DNA of 64,000 nucleotides from Manduca sexta. Its lineage: Eukaryota > Arthropoda > Insecta > Lepidoptera > Sphingidae. A model generated the notes under the pieces. The model was not told the origin of the DNA. It made no database searches and was given only the letters and a program-made list of their open reading frames with translations. Location: NCBI RefSeq assembly GCF_014839805.1, contig NC_051135.1, positions 13,643,291 through 13,707,290 of the forward strand. The letters run 5' to 3'. The position numbers and the translations under genes are program-made. Of this stretch, positions 46,415 to 58,400 are shown piece after piece (position 1 is the first letter of the stretch; each line of letters opens with the position of its first letter).

Positions 46415-49400
46415 TTACAACTTGGCGCACTGTTTTACACTGTCTCCGAAGAGCCGTCTCTTGAAGTTGCCGATGAGACAGATACCCTTGTTGACGCCGG
46501 CGCCGAAGGTCGACGAGAGGCAGTGCACGATGGCGAACAGAGTACCGATGAGGCTGGGAGCGATGATTGAGGAACAGGAGGCCAGGGAGCGATACACCAC
46601 GCGGTTGACTGGTTGCAAGCTTCTGTAGTTGTCGCGCCCGCCAACGTCGGCTTTCGTGATCTCTTGGTACTGTTGAAGAAATTTGTTACAATGCAGGCTT
46701 ACATAGGTATTTTATTAATCATTGAAAATGATATGACAGGACGAAAAGATGTTTCACTAGATGGTAAACGAGAAGATTGATCTTAAAATTCAAATAAGTC
46801 ATGGTGCTGTACTTATTAACCTATCATTTAAAAACATTACATATTATGGATAAATTTAGTCAGCACTGCTGTGCCCCTAAGTAATATTGGTTTCCTTCCT
46901 GCTTACCTGATCGTCGGAGATGGTGATGGGCTTGTCCATGACTATCCAGGTGACGGCCTCCTGGCACAGCGGCGTGGTGAGCGAGCCGTGGTATGTGTAG
47001 TACGACTGGGGATCTGGGCTCAGGAGGCGGCTATGGGATAAAATACACTTTAAAACATTGATCAAGAATAAATCGTTTGTGAGTGGAGGGTTCCATACTT
47101 CAACATTTTCAAACATAAACACATATTTTAAGCCACTAATTATCTGTCTACAATATAGAACAATTAAAATAAGATCCAATATTCTTGATCATGGTAAAGA
47201 GGGAATCCAACTTATAAAACAATTTGGACATAGATAATCTCTAGGGCCTATAAAGCATTTAAGTAAAGATTAGATAATAAAAAAATATATTCGTTGTTTA
47301 CTGCCTTATGATTCACGACGTTACATGGTAGTATATCATTAATATTGTTTCTATCGTTAAGTGGTAAAAATTAAGTTTGTGTGTTTTTATATCTTTAGTA
47401 ACAGCATATTTAGTTACAAATCTGTGCAGTAATTTCGATCTTTATAATGAAATTTTGTTAAGATAGAAATTTACGAGCATGTCTATAGGATTTATTCTTG
47501 AACACGATAAAAAGACTGACAATAATTGTAGATGTTGCACCTCTGCCTAAGTTCTCGGGGACACCATTTGATCCTACTAAGGATTTTTCACTCTATGATA
47601 GTACAATTAATTTTAAAGTTAAAAACACATAGGTACAAAGTTATGTCCACTTGTATATTGGAGACCTACCGTCTAAAAATTCAATTGTGACTAAAACTTC
47701 CTTCAATTACAGACCCTTTGAACGACAACAATTCGTCAAGCCATTGTAAGAACTAATCAGTTTTAGGGCCCTTCAATTAAGGAATTCGATATGCATATAA
47801 CTAGCAGTAGTTTAACAAGCGTAATAAATTGGCGCAACTAACGAAAGCCGAACTGTCGAGATTTTTTTCATATTCGACATCCTAAGGATATGTGTCCATT
47901 TCTCTTCTTAAGAGTCAGTGAAACAGCTATGATGAAAAGGTACCTTATGTGCTTCTTCAGGAAAATATCAAGGACGGTTTTAACTATAACTTAAAACAGT
48001 AACCTAAATATTATCTTAAACCAGGACTTATATGCAAATACCAAATTTCATGCAAATACATCTGACAGTTGCATGTTTGTTTAAGAAAAATCCAAACGTT
48101 GGAAACAAAAAATTCAGATTCATAAATATAAGAAATGGCACCTTTTAGAAAAAGCCGTACAATAATCTGTTAATAGATTCTGAAAAAATCAATCACACAG
48201 AGACAGCTTTTGGGGACTTTGTTATGTAATAATATGTATAGATATATATAAACTCCCATATCAATTATAATATAAAAAAAACTAAATATATTTCATTTTC
48301 CAGGTACGACGGAGCTTACTTCCTTATTTGCTTCTGCTTTAAAATATCAAAGATTCCACTCACGTGAGGTCAATACTGGTGGGTTCAGCCATCCTCGCTT
48401 GCGGGTCGATGAGTCCAGGCACCGCTGGCATGATCTCTTCTAAAGCATGTTCGCTTTCTTCATTTTTAGAGTAGATCTAAACAATGATAGGTTATATAGG
48501 TATATAGCAATTAATGATATGTGCAGTTTTGAAGTCAGCGGTTTTTTTCTATTGAAATTGAATGATCAGACGAGCATGTTGCTCGTCAGATGGTAAGTTA
48601 TATGACCGCCTATAAACAGTAGCAATGCTATCCATAATTTTAAATTATAAAGTTGGGTGTGGTATTCCAATGCGCTCGAATATATTTTAGTATCGTTCCT
48701 ATACTTATCAATAGTAAGTGAAGAACTTATATTTCCTGTGGCACTATGATTATTAATGGGCAATGATAATCCCTCACCAACATTACATGTTGTTTTAAAC
48801 TTCAATTTTGTTACAATAAAAAGCCATGCAAATTACGCCTAGCTCCTAGGACTTGCAGGATTGGGGTCGCCCAGGAAATAGTTCAAATCCCGGAAGAGGG
48901 GTAGTCGCTATTAGATGCAAATGTCTTAAATCCGGGCGTCGGGAGACATTCGAGATGTACTCTAAATAATTGCTTGAAATTGCAACTCGCTGTACAAAGA
49001 TAATGTTTTCGAATGCAATTTTTTAAGCGAATTGAGTTTGCATTTAAGAATCCTAGACTTGGACCTTCAGCCAACGTTTTAAGGTCATGATACCGTTTAT
49101 TAAAAAAGAAAGCCTTTAAAAATGACTACTATATAGAGACAACGGGAGACTTTAAAACTGGTAATAAGTATTACCTCACACATGACACCAATGACTGCGA
49201 GTCCATCGGGTCTTAGTACAGCCTCGTCCACTGTCAGTCCGGTCTTCATGTGCACCATGTGGATCTCCAGCGGGTATCTGTTGAGAGGGTACACGACTTA
49301 ATCGAAAATTAATAATGGCCTTTTCAATCAATATCACAAGGTATATAACCCGCCATAGAGGCTCAGGGAAGTGTGTCGCGTTCCAGCATCAGTCAATGTA

Positions 49401-52400
49401 CATATATCCGGTTTCAAGAAAGCCGGCATAATTGTGTTGACTGGGGAGGTATAAACATCTCTTGTCAGTCCACATTGTATCTGAATTCCAAACATACCAT
49501 CAGGGGCAGTAAGGTCACATTGCCTTGCATTAAAGCATAAATCCCAGCTGGGAATTTTATTTAGAACTTTCTGGTTATGTACGCTTTCATAAAACCAAAG
49601 AGTCTATAAATATAGCATTTATAGTAAATTGATTAAATATTTCTTTATTGTCTGTCTCTGCGATATTCATTTCATAATGTTCCAAAACAATTTATTTAGG
49701 AACATTGAGAATCAATAATAGATGTCCTAATTTACCATGGGCGACGTCCACATATGACAGGCAGAAATGTTCACAACAGTTGTCCAAATATTATTACATG
49801 TCGGAATGCGGATGTGTTTGTATTTTGATAGCGTAGCTTAATTCATCAGACAGAAATCTAATCTTACTGTTTGGTCAGTTGAAATGGTTAGTTTTGACTG
49901 GCTTTTACTTGTTGACGATCGTTTTGTAAACAATGTGTCAGACTTTATTTATTCTTCCAATATTTTTAGGGTTTAAGAAAGACTCGTTTGCTTATTTCGT
50001 CATAAAAGTAAATATCACTTCCTAAATTAACATTCCAAATATATCAAGATTAAGTTATATAAATTCAAATTTATCAACCTTTCTTCAATATAATCTGCAA
50101 GATCTTTATCATCAAAAATCATTTTTTATGATAATTAATATGTAATTAATCGATAAATAAGAATACATTTCAATAAGACATGAAGGGTTGACAAAATTTC
50201 TTTGTTTTCAAGGCTGATAAAGAGATAGCAATCACCGATGCTGACGTCATGAAAACACTTTAATTCTAGAATTAAGAATTACACCAAGCATTGTGCCATA
50301 TATATATTTTTAAACATTACCTCACTGCACCACATGGTAAGAAGCGTGGTGTCCAATAGACGTAGATTGATCATAAATGATTACCACTCGGCAGTCCGCA
50401 CAATTATGCCGGCCTGTTGGAACCAGCTATGCATAGGCTGATCCCGGAACGCGGCACACTTACGTGGACTGATACGGCTGTATACGGTGGTCGATATGTG
50501 GGCGGATATAAAATTAAATTAAGTGACATACTCACTTCATGCCATCGATGGCGTGTTCCGAGAGCCAATGTAAGTGGAACTGCATGAATGTGTAATTTCC
50601 TGACAGCGGCCCTCCAGACATAACGGGCGCTACTAAATCAGGTACGGCGTCCCATCTCACTGTTGATAGAGAAAATGTTTTTAGAGAAAAAACTTTTTTA
50701 CAGGTTGAGCAAACTGATGTAACTGAGGTTAACTAAGCTGCTTTTTTTATAGCAAAGTGATCCCAGCACGTGATTGTAAGTGGACTGGGGTCCAATAGAA
50801 TTTCGATTAACGAGATATGGTTACCTAAGCAGTCGACACTACTTACTCCGTAGGTCCGTATATCATTAAGAGCATTATACTTCGTATTTATTAAAGTTTA
50901 TTAAAAAAAAATGTGCCAAAAAAAATAGACCGCCTTCGTAAACCACTAAGAATCAAAAACTAATTTAAATCAAATATTGTTTTTATACTTTTATCTAACT
51001 TAGCTAGCAATTTTAATTAGTCACCGACACCAAAATTGGTGTTGTTAAATTATTTTTAGATTTTTTTTTGTAAAATGGTTAATAAGCGACTGAGTTCTGA
51101 GTTAAAACATTAAAGGAAAAAAAGAAACACATCGCACAGAGAACTTCTTCATTGTTGAAATCGGTTAAATATAGACCAAATTCTGGTATAAGAATTCAAT
51201 AAAAAAAAGTATCGTACAGACATTTTTGTCTTTACATTGTTTAATAAGACATCCAACTCCTTTTAAGGTGTAAGGAGATAATATTAATGTTCTTAAAATG
51301 GCTACAAGTAGTTATAAACTGATAGGTTTAATTGAAATTTCTTGTTTTTAACGAAATATATCCGTTGTTATAACACGTCTTTAATTGAATTGTGTAAAAA
51401 AGTTGTTTTTATCTGTAAAATAATTACTAACGATACCATAATTTATGCAAGTTGTGACTAAATACATAAAAAGAAGTTTAAATTCCAACAGTAAAAACTT
51501 AGAAAGATAATTTGTCTTTTTAACTGATTTCTAAAAAGGAGGGGGTTCTCAATTCGACTATATTTTTTTTATGTTTGTTACCTCACAACTTTTGACTGTG
51601 TGAACCGATTTTGATGATTCTTTTTTTTACATAATTATACTTAATCGTTCTTTCTACGGATTACTCGATTATGACAGGTCCGTCTGGAAATCTTTAGGGG
51701 AGACCTGTGTTTAGCAGTGGACTTTATGTGGCTGTTGATAATGATTCTACGGATTCATCGGAATTTTATATCATCAGAGATGGTACAATACCATAACTAG
51801 CATTGGCTACGCAGTCACGATGACTTTCCACAATCGTTAACGTAAACGTTATGTATAGGAATCACGGATCTTGGCGACAGACTTATCGTTACAATACGTC
51901 CTTCTATACTTTTTTGTTTTTTATGTAACGATTGTAAAAAGCAACTTGGTTACGGGCCTACGGCCTCTGGTAAATATAAAATACAATGATCGATACCTTC
52001 AGTTTTAACTACCACCTGGATTTTTTTTGTAACATACTCGGTAAGTAACTATTTACCAATGCTAGTCACTTAGTAGGTACCTACGACCTATTTACCAAAA
52101 CTAGTTACGCGATATCGTATTGCACAGAGACTACCAATGCTATGCAGTTGTATCTGCTATTTTTAATTTATGTTGATTTCTCACTTTATGAATTCCTTTT
52201 GTTTCATTACGTTATCATACTATCTAGATATAATTTTGTTTTTGTTTAAATCGGTCATATTATAGTTATATCAGTATTTTAACAATCATTGATATTTTAT
52301 CTTTAATTCCACGAATTGCATTTTAGTGCTTTCACTAATTAACAAACAAGACCTAAGACGTATAATTAGCTACGGATTTGTAAATATGTCTGTAAATGCT

Positions 52401-55400
52401 TAGTTAAATATTTAAAGTTATTCGACTTTGCTTTTAATTTACTTGGGTATCATATATAGCCTGCTTGTTTAAATGACGGTGCTTTGCCTCCATGCTATAT
52501 TTACAAGGCAATCATGTTGAGAAATGAAAAGCTATTAACTAGTTTAACAACTTCGGCATCCAAGGAAAGATATTATTATGTTATTTCCAAAACTAAAACC
52601 AGACCTAAATCCTTTGAAGTTTTGGATATGAAACTCATCAAAATCGTTTCATATTAAAACCTCAAGACATAGTCATCTCGCTCTGCGTAGACCGGACCTT
52701 TGACGAGAAAAAATGTAAATGTAAGTAGATATTGTAATACTAACTTTTCGAACGACTAATACATCAGTTCTTCCAGTGACCAAGAAAGCTGAATACGTAA
52801 GTAGTACTTATTTGGTGAATTTACAGCTGAGTATTCGTTACGCTAAAGCATTGATTCCCAAAGTGGTCTAGGTGGAACCCTAGGGGTCCACGGGAGATTC
52901 GACGGGAGTCTATATTGGCGTGACCAAAAAATCAGGGTTCACAATCATCCACGAAAATGTTGCTGGTTTCGATAGTAAATAACTAAAACGATGGCTTGAG
53001 TTCGCCTATCAATGCAGTCAGATAATATTTATAGGCTAGTGTTAAATGAGATTTATAATTTGTACCTACTGTTCTTGCGCAATATATTGCTGCTAGAACT
53101 TGTTAGTCTAATTGCTTTCTCATTTGTACGTACTCTAGAACTTACATGTATGTCCGTTGTTAACAGATGTGACGGTGACATCGCGGTACCCTCGCAAGAC
53201 CAGCGGTCCGTGAATGTGACCCTCTTCCTTGTCGAAGACGGCCTGTCTGGACATGATGTTGATGGGTGACTGTTGTTTCCCAGTCTTGCATGCTCCTGGC
53301 CATTGCGTCTGGTCTATAGGATGAAGATAAACAAATTTGTATACTATAAAACTTAATATTGGACCTATCTAGTGGTATGTCGTAGTGGCGTAGTTGTATT
53401 GTGTGCGCGGTACGACTATGTGAGAAGATGGGTTCGAATTCTCGGTCGGCAAAGTGATATTTCATTATTCTACGCAGTATTAGCCCGGAGTCTGGAAATG
53501 TGCACGGTAAATTGAAATAGGTCCGCCCCTATAAACCGGGACCTAACATAGCTGGCGAAATTTGAGTGTGTTACACCTCTGCCTACCACTGAAAAGGGGA
53601 AAATGCGTGATGTATATATATATCTCGTGGTGGTTCAGATAGATCACTGATCTTCAAGCATCAAAAGTACTTTAATGTAGTATTAGTATTGTGCGTTATG
53701 AAATGTTTGAACAAGTAGTATCACCACCGTCTAAGTTACCGCCGGTTTTAGTAACTTGACTGACTGATTTATTCCTTTTTTGGTTGCTTTGAGTGACGAG
53801 ACAGGCTTACCGTTTGCTGACGGTAAGCGATACGACCGCCGTAAACAGTAGAAACACCATCCAACACCTTGAATTATAAAGTATCGCTTGGTATTCCACC
53901 GCGCTCGTCATCCTGAGACATGAGGTGTTAAGTCTTATTATGTCCGGTAGTTAAACTGGCTACAATATTCTTCAAACCGGAACACACCAGTGATTACACA
54001 CTGCTGCTTAGCGGCAGAAATAGATATCACATATGAAAGACCTACCACTAGTAGGTATATAGTGTTGGTATTATATCTCTTAGTCTATGATATAGTAGGT
54101 ACTTATACTTACAGCTATATGACCATTCCAGTTGCGAGCTCACATCTGAAACAATAAAAAAATATAGAAACTTTATTGCATAAAATTTTGCGACGACGTT
54201 TGGATCAGTACCTATAATCTTAATGCTTTGTGTCACTGTTTTCTCGAACATTAAGGAACGACGAGACGATCTATTGACTTTCCTGTTGTAAGCGTCAAGG
54301 TTGCCTCTAATAAATAAAGGTGCCACCAAGAAAATTGTATTTGAAGACATTGCGCTCATTAGGGTATATCACAATGTCGAGCAACTAAGTGCACGGACTA
54401 CAGTATGTTCCAAATCCAGGACAATACATTACATGCACGATGCACACCGCTTAAGTTAAATTAAAGTGTATGTATATGTATTACTATTATCTAAACATAA
54501 TCTATATAAATAAAATTTAATTTTCGCAATGTATGTAAGCGTTTTACCGAACGGCTGCACATATTTGGCTGAATCTTTGTTTGCTGTTGTAATTATCAAG
54601 GTTTGATAAAATATTTTTTGGAAAATTAACGGTGAAGGATGGGAAATGTTGTCTATTAGTTTAGCTACACTTAGAACACCATATATATATATAAATATTA
54701 TTATAGTCAGCGTCTTGACTGCAGCACTGGGTGCTATCAGGAAATACTTGAAGTGCTTCGTACTATATGAAAATACCTAAAATCTAACTATTTTATTATA
54801 ACCTGCCACGTGCGGCGCGGTCGTTATCATTCTGTTATCAATCACCAGTTATCTTGATATTACGATTGCAAATTAACCGATTTGTGTTACAGAGATATTA
54901 TTATTATATTAATTCAATTGATATGTAAAAGGCTTGCTATCGATATGATGATTTGAAGGTGTAGTTTTCATGAAAATAAATGGGTTCTTTCTTTCTAGTT
55001 TCAAGATGTGAAAAATGAAGCGCGTGCTATGTTGATTTTAATTTATTGCCACTCTAGGTTTATGTTATAGAGAACTACATCAGGCTAGTAATGGTTATTG
55101 ATTAATTTAATTTATAAAATAATGCTGAACGAGCTGCTAGCGGAAATTACAAGGTTCATAGAAGTTTTATCGATGTTTCCTATGTTATAGCTGTAACTTT
55201 TATACAACTGTCTTGGTGGCGTAGTTGTATTGCGTGTGTAGTATGACTAACGCTTTGAGATTCCTGGTTTTCGAACCAGGAATTAAATGTCACTTTGCCC
55301 ATCCGGGGATTCGTCCCCGGATGGGCAAAGTGACATTTGATTTTACTACTGCCTATTTGACCGGAGTATTCAATTTGTGACCGATATCACAATGTGATGC

Positions 55401-58400
55401 GACAGACATCCATGGCGAAAAGTGGTTGCCGCGGTAGCACCTCTGCCTACTCTTTCGGGAATAAACGTGTTGAGTTTGTTTTTATTGTTTCAACACGATA
55501 TTATGCTGCACCTACAATTCGTGACTTATTTGAACAAACTTTCATTACTTTTATTTTAACATTGAAACTAAACGTCAGTTCGAAATTGCTTTGCATGCTA
55601 AAACTTTCTTAATAAATCAACGTGTTTTGTTTTGACAGAAGAAGTTAATTTTAAGGAATTGCAACAAAAGCTGTTATAAGTTTTAGTAGTTGTAGTAAAT
55701 TATCTGTTTATGGCATTTTTTCAATTGAATAAAGTTTGATTTTAATTTTTTAAACCTGCAGCGTTAAGGGGACTCTATTTTACTCGATGGTAGATTGAGT
55801 GGCGTATAGAGTTTGTCGATAATTACATTAAACATGTCGTCAGTTGTTACAATTATGCCAGGAAAGTTTTTTTTGGGAAACCGTTACGTTTATCCCCGCG
55901 TAGCCCTGTTACTAAGATACAAGTGGTCTCCTGGTTTAGCAACCGCAGCGGCTCTCGTGAGTGGAGGGCGAAAACGGGGGATGTTATGATTATAGGTGAT
56001 GATGGATGCCAGCTTAAGTTTATTTTTGTGAATCCGACTACGCAGTCAACACCGGGGGAAACCTGCTAATGAGATACTGGAATCCCTGGCTTAGCCACTG
56101 CAGGGCTGGGGAAGAAAGTGTGGGAGAAGGAAAAGGAACCCTCTTACGATGTGCAGAGAGAAGGCCAGGAAATGTTCGTGAGCCCTCATAGGCCTCAACG
56201 GCTAGTTACAGGCATCAGGTATATACACTGGACTGTGCTCGTAGGGCCGCGCTGAATGTCCCACGTGTATGGGCACGCATTTGGTGTGAAGATCGTGTGC
56301 ACAATAGTTGCCTTGGGGGGGATGACAGCCTAAGTTAAGCTAATTGTTTATGTCTTCACAAAGTAACGATGACTATGAAAGATAAGTTGATACAATTTAA
56401 AAAAGTTTAATTTGTCTTAAAATTTACAATATTGACATGCGTACTTCTATGTTCATTGATAAGGCGCTCAATATTTCAGTAGCTGCTTTTATCATATTTA
56501 TATACGCGATAATGTCTGTCTGTTTGTTTGTGCCAGTACGAAGTTTAACAGTGTTTATTTATTTGATAACAGACAATTTGGGAAAATTTTATTGTTTCAT
56601 GAGGGTAAATAGAATTCCTGAAGTCCTTAAATTGGTATTAAAATCAGAAATACAAACATTCGTTCTCTTAAACGTTTGTGGTTTTCGAGCAGAAGATATA
56701 ATTTGACTCCACGTGCAAATAAGTCTTGTATGAGTTGTATGAACCAGAAGATTTCGTTCCCACAATACCCTGCTCTTACACAAATATTTGCGGATATCAC
56801 ACACATTTGTGCCCGGTAGCCTAGTTGGTTATGGAACGGACTGCCGAGACGAATGTCCGTAGGTTCAAATCCCAAGGGCACACACCTCAGATTTTTCTAA
56901 AAAATTATGAGTGTATTCTTTGTGAAGGAAAACATCGTGAGGAAACCTGCATACCTGAGAAGTTCTCTATAGGAATTTCGAGGGTGTGTGAAGTCTAGCA
57001 ATCCGCACTAGGCCAGCGTGGTGGACTAAGGCCTAATCCCTCTCAGTGGTAGAGGAAGCCTGAGCCCAACAGTGGGACGGTATATAATACAGGGCTGATA
57101 TTATACACACATTTGTTATGAGGATTATTAGTCTCATCGCTCACTACACATCGGAAACGATATTACACGAGTGAAACCGCGATAAAAACTTAGTTTCGAC
57201 AATTTACCACTCGTCCATCTTTATATGTCACTATTTGGATTATGAGATTAAATATTCATTCATCAAACTGCGTCCTGTCAGTTTTATTGTATCTCTGATC
57301 GATATGGCGTTCGGGCTATCATGTGACCCTGCGAAATATATGTGCATAGGTTGTATCCCTGCCTACTCTTTTTTGATATTTTTCCGAATCAATTGACACG
57401 ATCATCAGAATCATGACACAACTACGAAAGTAACTACATAGTCAATCTTCTACCTATATATATATATATATGAAAATGAATCCTTATTTCCCTTGGTCAC
57501 GCCATCACGCGTGAACGGCTGGACCGATTTCTTTTTTTTTGTTGTTGTGTTTGTTATTGTCAAGAGAAGGTTCTTATGAAAGAAAAAAATCATAAAATTG
57601 CGTGGAAAATTAGAAAATTTAAAAAAACTTAACGAAAATATTACTTTTATATAACTGTCAATTGTTTGAAATAACTGTCAGCGATTGACATTCTGTCAAA
57701 TGCATGCTGCAAATTCATAATGTCGGGTCAACTAGTTTTCTAATGAAAAATAGTACCTGCTTAATAGGGTCCAAATAATTGTAATTTTCATTGCACATAG
57801 CCGGCATGATTAGAATACTATAATGCAAACTTTTCCTGCAATGTGTATTGTGTGACATTACAAGTTTTTATTTATTGTGTGACCGCTATCTCATATTCAA
57901 TATTCAAGTCAGTTTTGTCTTTACAATATGGTTATAAATTTCATTGATTTAATAGTTGAAACAGAAATATAAATTTTGTCATTTACTTGATTCAAAAAAT
58001 TATTTAAAAACAAATTGAATTGTTAATTTTGTAAAATATAATAATTATAGTTAATAACTGATTTTTCTTGTTTTAAACAGGGTGCGGACGCAGTTTACCA
58101 TTTATAAACAAAAGGGCAGAAATAATTGCATCAAGTGATAGTAATTGATACCGGTTATTAACAACAGAGGAAGAGTGAATGATCGACCTTTAGAGAGAAA
58201 TGTGGATTAAAACATCGCCAGACCTTAAGTAGGTAATAATATTGAAATGGCAATAAGAAGATACGACTTTAAAGCGACCTTTTTAACGTAAAACAACTTT
58301 TATGTCAACTAATATTTATAGATAAGTTTAAATGCTACACATTGGTATTTAAGTTGCAATATATTTATTATTAGCAATGTTTAAAAATAAAATATTACAG

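Noticed and set aside
56811..56885. tRNA gene
   Set aside because: A and B boxes are present but the sequence continues into a SINE body and has a target duplication; the tRNA fold is not intact.
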